A stretch of DNA of 64,000 nucleotides. It comes from Microcaldota archaeon. GTDB taxonomy: Archaea > Micrarchaeota > Micrarchaeia > Micrarchaeales > Micrarchaeaceae. Positions 49,660-57,086 of the stretch are shown here, in pieces (positions within the stretch are counted from its first letter, which is position 1; each line of letters starts with the position of its first letter). The notes under the pieces were generated by a model. That model was not told the DNA's origin. It did not search any database and saw only the letters and a list, made by a program, of their open reading frames with translations. A program made the position numbers and the translations under genes. The stretch covers positions 408,505 to 472,504 of the forward strand of contig JAJZAB010000001.1 of the NCBI GenBank assembly GCA_021799635.1. The letters are read 5' to 3'.

Positions 49660-50217
49660 ATGGCTGAAATTGTGCAGGAAGCAGGTGCGACCGCGGCTGC
49701 AGCGCAGCAGGGGGAGCTGCAACCAGCGCCCGAAGCCATTGCGCCGGCCTCTCCAAAACAGCCACCCAAGCCAAAAGCCGCCCCAAGAAAAAGGCCGCAG
49801 AAGAAGGAGCACAGGGTAGTCGTTGTAAAAAGCAAAAGGAAGAGGACGGTCGCCAGGGCCTACCTATACGACGGTACCGGCATAATAAGGATAAACGGCA
49901 GAAGCATAGATTCGATAGAAAATCCTGTAGAGCGCAGCATAATGCTTGAACCAATAAGCGTTTCGGGCGCAGCCAGGGAGCTGGCTGGCAAGGTTGACAT
50001 AACAATAAACGTATACGGCGGAGGGAGGAGTTCGATAGCCCAGGCGGTAAGGAGCACAATCGCGAAGGGGCTATCGACGTTCTCAGGAGGAGACGCCCTG
50101 AAGAGGGAATACATTGATTATGACAGGAGCCTGATTGTGGATGACTACAGGAGGGCGGAGCCGAAGAAGTTCAAGGGCCCAAAGGCTCGTGCCAGGTTCC
50201 AGAAATCGTACAGATAA
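49660..50217 (+). CDS. rps9: ribosomal protein uS9 with long Ala/Pro/Lys N-terminal extension
   Basis: The uS9 core starts at about residue 50 (KSKRKRTVARAYLYDGTGII) and ends KFKGPKARARFQKSYR, whose last Arg reaches the P site. The first 50 residues are a low-complexity extension (PKQPPKPKAAPRKRPQKKEH). ATG 49660 is chosen; ATG 49651 is also in frame. Confidence 0.95.
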   Translation: MAEIVQEAGATAAAAQQGELQPAPEAIAPASPKQPPKPKAAPRKRPQKKEHRVVVVKSKRKRTVARAYLYDGTGIIRINGRSIDSIENPVERSIMLEPISVSGAARELAGKVDITINVYGGGRSSIAQAVRSTIAKGLSTFSGGDALKREYIDYDRSLIVDDYRRAEPKKFKGPKARARFQKSYR

Positions 50218-50238
50218 ATTTTGGATGCGGTGATATAA

Positions 50239-50442
50239 ATGATGATGCCTGTAAGGTGTTTTACATGCGGCGCAGTTGTAGCAGACAAGTGGAGCGAGTA
50301 TGAAAGAAGAGTGAACAAGGAGAAGGAGGATCCATCCAAAGTGCTTGACGAGCTCGGTGTCAAAAGGTACTGCTGCAGGCGTATGTTCATAAGCAACGTG
50401 GAGCTTATAGACAGCTTCATAAAGTTCGGTAAGAAGTTATAG
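50239..50442 (+). CDS. rpoN: DNA-directed RNA polymerase subunit N
   Basis: The 67-residue protein has [20 protein letters not shown] and [20 protein letters not shown], the CxxC...CC zinc motif of Rpb10/RpoN. It lies after uS9 as usual. The normally adjacent rpoK is not present before uS2. Confidence 0.96.
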   Translation: MMMPVRCFTCGAVVADKWSEYERRVNKEKEDPSKVLDELGVKRYCCRRMFISNVELIDSFIKFGKKL

Positions 50443-50472
50443 TTTATCTATGTTGGTGTAAAATATATTTGA

Positions 50473-50561
50473 GGGGCCGTATGCTAGCTTGGTAGGCTTC
50501 CACCTTGGGGTGGTGGCGACCCGAGTTCAAAAGCAAGCGCATGAAAATCTCGGCGGCCCCA
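50473..50561 (+). tRNA. tRNA-Pro (GGG) with T-loop intron
   Basis: Acceptor GGGGCCG pairs with CGGCCCC. Anticodon stem CCACC/GGTGG encloses TTGGGGT, giving anticodon GGG with no intron there. The T stem CCGAG/CTCGG encloses 23 bases instead of 7 (50526-50548), beginning TTCAA and ending AAT, so a 16-base intron interrupts the T loop. Spliced length is 73 bases. It sits between rpoN and uS2, with AAATATATTTG just upstream as a possible promoter. Confidence 0.88.
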
Positions 50562-50575
50562 TAAAGTTGATTCAA

Positions 50576-51226
50576 ATGAGCGAAGAAAAAAACCTGCTTG
50601 CGAATCAGAACGATTACCTTGAGGCAGGGATACACATTGCCACGAAGACCAAAAGCCCTGGCATGAAAAGGTTCATATACAAGGTGAGGGAGGACGGGCT
50701 TTATCTCCTGGATCTCGGCACCATAGACTCAAGGATAAAGGTGGCCGCCAGCATGATAGCCATGTACGACAGGAAGGAGGTGGTGGTCACGGCATCAAGG
50801 ATCTACGCTATAGTAGCAGCAGAAAAGTTCTCGGAGATCATAGGCGCCAAATTCATAAGAGGGAGGGTTACGCCCGGGGTGTTCACAAATCCGAACAGGG
50901 AGGACTACATGGAGCCAAAGGTCATAGTAATTAGCGATTCAAGGAACGAGAAGCAGGCGATAAACGAGGCCAGCAAGGTCAACATGCCGATAATAGCACT
51001 GAGCGACACAGACAACTCCACCAAGTTCATAGACCTGATTGTACCATCGAACAACCGCGGAAGGAAATCTTTGGCGTTCCTATACTACATAATGGCAAGG
51101 GAGGTGCTCAAAAGCAGGGGTGAGATAAAAGGGAACGAGGAGTTCAAGTACAGCATCTCGGAATTCGAGGCCAAAGCGGACTCTAAGGCCGCCGTCCAGG
51201 GGGCCGGCCTGCCCCAGCAGTACTGA
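50576..51226 (+). CDS. rps2: ribosomal protein uS2
   Basis: From ATG 50576 it reads LEAGIHIATKTKSPGMKRFI, then RVTPGVFTNPNREDYMEPKV and DTDNSTKFIDLIVPSNNRGR, the archaeal uS2/Sa family. The open frame back to 50489 is the tRNA-Pro gene. Length is 216 residues, and it closes the operon. Confidence 0.96.
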   Translation: MSEEKNLLANQNDYLEAGIHIATKTKSPGMKRFIYKVREDGLYLLDLGTIDSRIKVAASMIAMYDRKEVVVTASRIYAIVAAEKFSEIIGAKFIRGRVTPGVFTNPNREDYMEPKVIVISDSRNEKQAINEASKVNMPIIALSDTDNSTKFIDLIVPSNNRGRKSLAFLYYIMAREVLKSRGEIKGNEEFKYSISEFEAKADSKAAVQGAGLPQQY

Positions 51227-51290
51227 TAGTCATAGCCGGCAGCATGGTCGGCTCAAGCGCCTCAGGAGCCATTTGAAGCGCATCAACGCA

Positions 51291-52163
51291 TTATACTATT
51301 ACACTGACGAGCGGCGACAGAAGGAAGGCTAGCAGCGCTATCCCCATAGCGGCCAGGCTTATGTCCCTGGACAACCTGTAAAGGCCAGCCGAGCCGCCCT
51401 TCGCGTACACCAATGAAACATACACCAGCATTAGATCTGTGGCAAGTATCGGCAACAGGTATACCGCGTTGTATCTGAAAGGCGGCGTGAAGAAGAAGAG
51501 GAAGAGGCTCAGGATTACAGCCTCAAGGTAGAGAACGAAAGCGAACATCGCAGCGGTGCGGCTTCCGATGTACCTGATGAGATTTTTGGTCTTCCTGGCT
51601 TTCGAATCGCCCCTGTAGTCCCTTATCATGCCATGGATCTCCCTGGCCAGCCCGCTAAGAAATATTATGAAGAATATAATTATTATGCTCGGCTCCAGCG
51701 TCCTTGTGTAAACAAAATTACCAAATACGAATGGTATGGCCATGGAGAAGGCTATGTAAACATTGCCGAGCAGCATCACGTCTTTCAACCTGTAGCTGTA
51801 TAGCATGGCAAGGGCGCCGAACGCCAGGGCTATGGCGAAGGCGTAGGAATTTATGAGCGCGCCAGCTCCCACCCCTGCAACTAGGGTAAACGCAGCAATC
51901 CACAGCGCGGTCCCCCTACTGATCTCTCCAGAAACCAATGGTCTATCAAATCTCCTATTAATAGTGTCAGATTTCACGTCAAAATAATCGTTTATCGCGA
52001 AGGATGACATGCTTATCAATATCGGCGCAACTAAGCTGAGGAGCAGCACCGGAGCAGGCGGCAGGCCTCCTGATATAAGCTCCGCGGCGAGCACAGCTAC
52101 GACCAGCATGATGCTGTGCTCAATCCTGGTGAGCCTCAAGAATGCCCCAACCTTCCCCATCAA
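51291..52163 (-). CDS. UbiA-family prenyltransferase, probably digeranylgeranylglyceryl phosphate synthase
   Basis: The two Asp-rich motifs are SFAINDYFDVKSDTINRRFD and GMIRDYRGDSKARKTKN, within nine membrane helices (290 residues). In archaea this branch adds the second geranylgeranyl chain to make the ether-lipid precursor, and RPLVSGEIS after motif 1 fits. Assignment to lipid rather than quinone synthesis is inference. The start is ATG 52163 or 52160. Confidence 0.88.
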   Translation of the reverse strand: MMGKVGAFLRLTRIEHSIMLVVAVLAAELISGGLPPAPVLLLSLVAPILISMSSFAINDYFDVKSDTINRRFDRPLVSGEISRGTALWIAAFTLVAGVGAGALINSYAFAIALAFGALAMLYSYRLKDVMLLGNVYIAFSMAIPFVFGNFVYTRTLEPSIIIIFFIIFLSGLAREIHGMIRDYRGDSKARKTKNLIRYIGSRTAAMFAFVLYLEAVILSLFLFFFTPPFRYNAVYLLPILATDLMLVYVSLVYAKGGSAGLYRLSRDISLAAMGIALLAFLLSPLVSVIV

Positions 52164-52220
52164 AACACCATAGGCTTTAAATAATTACACATGAATCCTT
52201 TTAGATAGTTAGGTTTGAAA

Positions 52221-53036
52221 ATGATGATGTCTCTGGTGAAAAGGCCAAAAAACGATGAAAAGGCTCAGTCAGCAGTGGAGATGCTCATTGTATATTCCTG
52301 GGCTTTTATAATTATAGCGGTAGTTGTCTCATTCGTCTTCATAGTTTCAGGCTCATCAAGGCAGCCGTACGACTACCTGTCGCCGCAGTGCAACCTGCAG
52401 CCCCTCCTTCCGTGCCCCGAGACAGTACTCAATGCACCATCCTCTAATTCCCCAATGGAATACAGGGCGCTGCTTGAGAACGAGCTGGCCCCTGCCATGG
52501 CTTTCCAGAGCAACGGATTCATTGTCAGCACGACTGATATAGGGGTGTCCGGAGTAAACAACTTCACCGGCAACTGCACCCCAGCCTTTGCTCTGAAGGG
52601 AGACGAGATAACCTGCGTAGCGGCAATTCCCGGCAGCCTAGTGCCGCCGATAGGATCCCAGGTAAGCGTAGTTTTTACGATATCGTACAGAATATGCCCA
52701 AGCTTCAGCCTGAGCAACTGCCCCACGGCAATCTACAAATCAAGCGGGTATGCACTTCAGAGCATATCAACATCAAAAAGCAATCAGTACCAGGTCGCGC
52801 TTTCCTCCACTCCAAACTCTATATTTGTAATAAACAATCAGAGGCTGGTCACAGGGCAGAACGCCCTGCTCAACCTCGGCACCTATCCAATATACGTTTC
52901 TGTGCCAAGCGGGTACGCATTCCAGAAATGGAGCTCCACAGCAAATATAACCGTTGCATCCCCATCATCTATAAATACAACCGCAACGATAATCGGCAAT
53001 TCGACCCTCACAGCCAATTTCATAGCCGTTCCATAA
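52221..53036 (+). CDS. pilin-like secreted protein with class III signal peptide
   Basis: After a short basic start comes EKAQSAVEMLIVYSWAF and a hydrophobic helix (IIIAVVVSFVFIVSG), the class III signal layout. The exterior is beta-rich with Cys pairs (PQCNLQPLLPCPE) and ends in a repeat-like domain (VPSGYAFQKWSSTANITVAS) seen in surface adhesins. ATG 52221 is chosen among several starts. It forms a tandem with the next gene. Confidence 0.75.
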   Translation: MMMSLVKRPKNDEKAQSAVEMLIVYSWAFIIIAVVVSFVFIVSGSSRQPYDYLSPQCNLQPLLPCPETVLNAPSSNSPMEYRALLENELAPAMAFQSNGFIVSTTDIGVSGVNNFTGNCTPAFALKGDEITCVAAIPGSLVPPIGSQVSVVFTISYRICPSFSLSNCPTAIYKSSGYALQSISTSKSNQYQVALSSTPNSIFVINNQRLVTGQNALLNLGTYPIYVSVPSGYAFQKWSSTANITVASPSSINTTATIIGNSTLTANFIAVP

Positions 53037-53175
53037 CCATGCATCTACCGCAATTACCCGCGCCATCAAAAGGAGTAATTCAAAGCAGCTGCCGCGATAA
53101 CAAAAATTGTCAGAGCAGTATAAAAAAGTATAAATATCTAACTATTGATGTATAAACGGCAATAGGGGTAAGTTT

Positions 53176-54231
53176 GTGGATGAAGGCGGCATATCCAGGT
53201 ATCATAAAATTGACAGTAGGAAGAGTGTGCGCGGGCAGGCCGCACTTGAGTATCTAATAACGTACAGCTGGGCAATACTGCTTCTTGTTATGCTTGTTTC
53301 ATTTCTATACTTCTATGTCGTTGTCCCAAAGGCGATAACGCCATCATCATGCAACTTTGCGATAGGCCTTTACTGCGATGACATAATCCTAGGATCAAAC
53401 CTTACAACCCACGCTACCACGCTGGCGCTACTGCTTACAAACGAGCAGCCGTATCCAATAGAGAATCCCTTCATATTCGCCAACGTTAACGGTACCAACA
53501 CATCATACTCCAGGTGCAATCCGCAGTTTGTAGCTGCCGGAGGTGAGATAACCTGCGAGCTCCCGCTGAATACCCAAACAAGGCTCGGCGACTTTATGGG
53601 CGGCAGGCTTTACATAAACGCATCGTACTGCGGGTTTGCCCAGAACCAGACATCCCCACTAGAATGCAGCGCGGTGCCTTTCGAAACTTACGTTGGCCAG
53701 TTCAGTTCGCACGCGCAGGCCCAGGTAAAACTTGGCACATCCATAAACCTTACCGGCAGCAACATAGGCTCCGTACCTGTAAACACAAGCGTAACACTCT
53801 ACGCCACAGTAGACCTTATGGGATATCCTCTCAAGGGCGCCACCGTAAACTTTACCGAGAATTCTACAACATCGAAGCTCAGCCAGAGGTTTGTCACTAC
53901 CAATCCTTCCGGAGTGGCGGAAGACTTTATAACAAGTACCTCCCCGCTCACCGTGAACGTTATAGCAGAATATGCAGGCTACAACGCCAGCTACTTAATA
54001 AACTTCATCGCCCCCACAGTCTCCTCCACAACCTCTACAACAACCACAATCACCGGCTCCTCCTCGTCTTCTACAATAGGGCCTCCATCTACAACCAGCA
54101 CAATCCCCCAGTGCGGAGTTAAGTACTGCAACGTGGTGCCGCTATGCATAGTTAACCCAAAATGCCCGAACACTGAGAGTGGAGCAACCCCAGGCGTAGC
54201 ATGCGTTTGGTACGAATGCGTGCCACCGTAG
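53176..54231 (+). CDS. pilin-like secreted protein with Thr-rich stalk and Cys-rich tail
   Basis: From GTG 53176, a basic segment (SRKSVRG) precedes QAALEYLITYSWAILLLVML, the consensus archaeal class III signal. An extracellular part follows with a Big-1-like Ig domain (TLYATVDLMGYPLKGATVNF), then a Thr/Ser stalk (TTSTTTTITGSSSSSTIG). The Cys-rich end (CGVKYCNVVPLCIVNPKCP) is laid out like the tail of the 1074-residue surface protein at 14-17 kb. An adhesive pilus-tip or surface role is inferred. Confidence 0.78.
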   Translation: MDEGGISRYHKIDSRKSVRGQAALEYLITYSWAILLLVMLVSFLYFYVVVPKAITPSSCNFAIGLYCDDIILGSNLTTHATTLALLLTNEQPYPIENPFIFANVNGTNTSYSRCNPQFVAAGGEITCELPLNTQTRLGDFMGGRLYINASYCGFAQNQTSPLECSAVPFETYVGQFSSHAQAQVKLGTSINLTGSNIGSVPVNTSVTLYATVDLMGYPLKGATVNFTENSTTSKLSQRFVTTNPSGVAEDFITSTSPLTVNVIAEYAGYNASYLINFIAPTVSSTTSTTTTITGSSSSSTIGPPSTTSTIPQCGVKYCNVVPLCIVNPKCPNTESGATPGVACVWYECVPP

Positions 54232-54247
54232 CTATACCTAATTTTAA

Positions 54248-54302
54248 CAACGCGGTCCGGGAATCTCACGCCATTTATTAGTGGGTGGGTGTCGCCCTGC
54301 GA
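54248..54302 (+). repeat. possible third, diverged copy of the 59-bp repeat
   Basis: CAACGCGGTCCGGGAATCTC, then ACGCC and GTGGGTGGGTGTC, follow the pilin-like gene by 16 bases. The first half resembles copies A and B; the second half looks like an IS200/IS605 right-end sequence. The similarity is partial. Confidence 0.3.
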
Positions 54303-54414
54303 TCAGCCCCTGCTTTTCCTAACAAAGCAGCGACCCGGTTGATCAGGCTCTGCAATACAGGAACGCCCGAGCTACCAAAAATAATAAATATGATGCATCT
54401 GCAGATATATCATA

Positions 54415-55317
54415 ATGGACAGGCAACACTATATCCGAACAATAGTCAGCATACTTGAAAGAAACTGCTTCAGCGTGGCGTACGTAGAGAGGCTTAGGTC
54501 GTGCTTTGATATAATGGCAGAAAAGGGAGGAAGGATACTGATTATAAAGTTCGTAAAGAACATAGACGCGGTTACCGCCGCGGAAGCGAACGCACTGAAA
54601 AAACTGGCAGGATTCTTCGGCGCAGAGACGTTCATAGTTGGCGTATTCCGGAAGTCGCTCAAGCTGGAAAGCGGAGTTAGGTTCTCCAGGCACGGCATAC
54701 CGTGTATGTCGATTGACTCTATTGATACTGTAATATTCAGGAAGAGACTGGCAATCGCCGAAAGGTTCATAGGCGCCAAGTACATGGTAGACAGGGATGT
54801 TATAAGGAAGCTCAGGCAGATATCTGGGCTGAGCATAAAAAGGTTTGCTGCCGAGACTAAAATATCAAAGGACAGCATATACAGGTACGAAAAAGGCGGC
54901 GCGTACGCAACGTACTCCAACCTGCACAAGCTGGAAAACTTCTTTTACGAGGCCGTTTCTGAAAAGAGCCGGATAGAACCGGTTTGGACCGATGACCAAA
55001 AAACAGAAGTCATAATGGACCATGTTGGGCATTCGCTGCTATTCATGCGCATAGAGGCTGCTCCATTCGAGATGGTAGGCAAGGGAAGGTTTAGATACGA
55101 GGCCGGGAGGCAAACGAACCAGCGAACCATGGTGAAATGGTCAATACTATACTCAGAAATTGCCGATATACTAAAAAACGACTACCCTTTCTTCATTGCA
55201 GAAGGCAAAAACTCCCCAAAGAGAGTAGGAAGGATACCGTCGGTGAGCAGATCCGAACTGGGAAGCGTAGGCAACGAAGAGGAACTCATAGCACTAGTGT
55301 CAGCGAATATGAAGTGA
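54415..55317 (+). CDS. archaeal transcriptional regulator (COG1395-like)
   Basis: The N-terminal 115 residues look like a nuclease-fold domain (GGRILIIKFVKNIDAVTAAE). An XRE-type helix-turn-helix follows (LRQISGLSIKRFAAETKISK, DSIYRYEKGGAYATY at about 140-175), then a C-terminal domain. This layout is that of the archaeal COG1395 regulators. Targets are unknown. The promoter is an AT-rich stretch (AAAATAATAAATATGATG) just before ATG 54415. Confidence 0.8.
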   Translation: MDRQHYIRTIVSILERNCFSVAYVERLRSCFDIMAEKGGRILIIKFVKNIDAVTAAEANALKKLAGFFGAETFIVGVFRKSLKLESGVRFSRHGIPCMSIDSIDTVIFRKRLAIAERFIGAKYMVDRDVIRKLRQISGLSIKRFAAETKISKDSIYRYEKGGAYATYSNLHKLENFFYEAVSEKSRIEPVWTDDQKTEVIMDHVGHSLLFMRIEAAPFEMVGKGRFRYEAGRQTNQRTMVKWSILYSEIADILKNDYPFFIAEGKNSPKRVGRIPSVSRSELGSVGNEEELIALVSANMK

Positions 55318-55325
55318 GGAAAAGT

Positions 55326-56024
55326 CTACCTCTTCTTTCTTCGCCTGGGGCCGCGCTTGATGTCCCCTATGTCCAAATATTTTGATATCTCTTCATTGAA
55401 CCTGTTGCTTGAATTGACCAGCAGGGTCATGCCAGTTACTCCGAATATTGCTATCAGCGTAACCGAAGAGACCAGGAGCGCCAGCGATCCATTGCTCAGC
55501 AGGTAGTTGACCCTGCTTTCAAACAGGCCTATGAAGAAAACAGCCCACAGGGCCAAAGCGCCCGCAGCTACCTCGCTGTACCTTTCTGCGAACAGCATAT
55601 CAATTGATATATAGATTATCCAGAAGACCCCGCCAAAGCTGAAAAGAAGGACCAGCGGCTCTATGGGAGAGTTGATGTAGAGTATGGACATCACGCAGAC
55701 TATTACCCCTATTATTATGGTGGTTATCCAGGCCGCCTTGTACTTGCTAAGTTCGTTATGAAGCTGCTCCTCCAGATATCTTATAGATGAGACATGTGCG
55801 TAGGAGAAACTGCTTATGATTATGATGACTGTAGCGGCTATGAGAACAGACCAAATCTGTATCGGGCTCAGTGTGCTGGTTGCCGCGAACGTGCTTACTG
55901 CAGTGGTTATGCTGACACCTATGGAAAGAGCTATAGCAAAAGTTATCATCGATATGCCCATGGCTTTGCTGTAAGTATACGTATAAAACTTCTTCTTGTA
56001 ATCAACGCTTCCTTTAGCCGCCAA
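55326..56024 (-). CDS. polytopic membrane protein of unknown function (232 aa)
   Basis: Six membrane helices are visible (MITFAIALSIGVSITTAVST, IWSVLIAATVIIIISSFSYA, ITTIIIGVIVCVMSILY, LVLLFSFGGVFWIIYISIDM, ALALWAVFFIGLFES, LALLVSSVTLIAIFGVTGMT) with a basic C terminus (GPRRRKKR). No family is recognised. It lies downstream of the prepilin peptidase on the same strand. Confidence 0.6.
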   Translation of the reverse strand: MAAKGSVDYKKKFYTYTYSKAMGISMITFAIALSIGVSITTAVSTFAATSTLSPIQIWSVLIAATVIIIISSFSYAHVSSIRYLEEQLHNELSKYKAAWITTIIIGVIVCVMSILYINSPIEPLVLLFSFGGVFWIIYISIDMLFAERYSEVAAGALALWAVFFIGLFESRVNYLLSNGSLALLVSSVTLIAIFGVTGMTLLVNSSNRFNEEISKYLDIGDIKRGPRRRKKR

Positions 56025-56082
56025 CTAACCAACCCATTCCTAACATATTTAATTCGAATGACAATATTAAAAACCTTTCTGA

Positions 56083-56961
56083 TTATACCGGCAGCAGGAG
56101 CAGCATCAGGTTGCCAAAGAGGATAGATATTACCAGGCCGATAAATATTGGAGCCGCAAGCGGTATTGCTTTCTTGTAAACCGGCACCTTGTCACGTATA
56201 TTCCGCCTCTTCATTTCCTTTATCGTATGCCCTGTGACCAGCCTGTCAAAACCTCCAAATCTTTTCTTTATCGAGTCTATCTGCCTTTTATCCATTATGT
56301 TGAACGCTATTATATCCCCTTCCTCAAATCTGCTTACGCCTACGAAGTCCACCATAGCAAACGTCATCGGTTTCTCGTACACGACCGCAGCCACCGAGCC
56401 GAAAATGAGCGCCGCCACAATAATTATGCCTCCAGCGCCTATCCTAGCAAAGACTATGAGAAAAGCGGCGAATACAACCCACGCGGCTCCTACAAAACCA
56501 GCCTTGAAAATGTCCTTTCTCCCAACAAGTCCTGATATGCTTCCCCCAAGGACTTTTTTTGCCCTTGGTATGTAGTAGAGCGGAACGACGACGAGGGCGA
56601 CCACCCCAGTCGCTATAAAAACCGATATTATAAATGGTATGCCTAGCTGCGTAATGCCGTAGAGCACCGGGATTCCCTGGAACGGCATTATCAGGGATAG
56701 GGCTGCAAACTCGATCACGTCGCCAGCGCCAAGCTGCCCTATCCTGTACACAACATAGCCCAGCCCAAGGACCGCAACCGCTATGCCGATGCTTGCAACA
56801 ATAGTCCTTATATTAAGGTAAAGCACAGTGAGCGCAACGCCGTATGCCAGCGATGAATAGGCGAATACTGTTGGTACGTTCCTGTTGTTTAGGACATCGA
56901 ACAGCATGTACGCAAAAGCTATCGCAACAAGGCTCGCCAATCTAATTATCAGAAGTTCCAT
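56083..56961 (-). CDS. archaeal prepilin (class III signal) peptidase
   Basis: The A24 aspartyl protease layout is present: the first Asp in YMLFDVLNNRNVP near residue 22, and the GxGD motif as LGAGDVIEF at about residue 78, both next to membrane helices. The C-terminal half has further helices and a soluble loop. It should cleave the class III signals of the three pilin-like proteins in this window. Length is 292 residues, as for archaeal EppA/PibD-like enzymes with a C-terminal extension. Confidence 0.85.
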   Translation of the reverse strand: MELLIIRLASLVAIAFAYMLFDVLNNRNVPTVFAYSSLAYGVALTVLYLNIRTIVASIGIAVAVLGLGYVVYRIGQLGAGDVIEFAALSLIMPFQGIPVLYGITQLGIPFIISVFIATGVVALVVVPLYYIPRAKKVLGGSISGLVGRKDIFKAGFVGAAWVVFAAFLIVFARIGAGGIIIVAALIFGSVAAVVYEKPMTFAMVDFVGVSRFEEGDIIAFNIMDKRQIDSIKKRFGGFDRLVTGHTIKEMKRRNIRDKVPVYKKAIPLAAPIFIGLVISILFGNLMLLLLPV

Positions 56962-57086
56962 TCCATCCCATCGTTGTGATGCACGCCAAACCCGCCGCGC
57001 AGCGATACATTAAAATCTATCAAGAGAATAAATAAAAATGCATATAAACATAAAACTTCATATTACTACATAAATCAGGTGTACTA

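Noticed and set aside
50489-50575. N-terminal extension of uS2
   Set aside because: The stretch is the tRNA-Pro gene. uS2 starts at ATG 50576.
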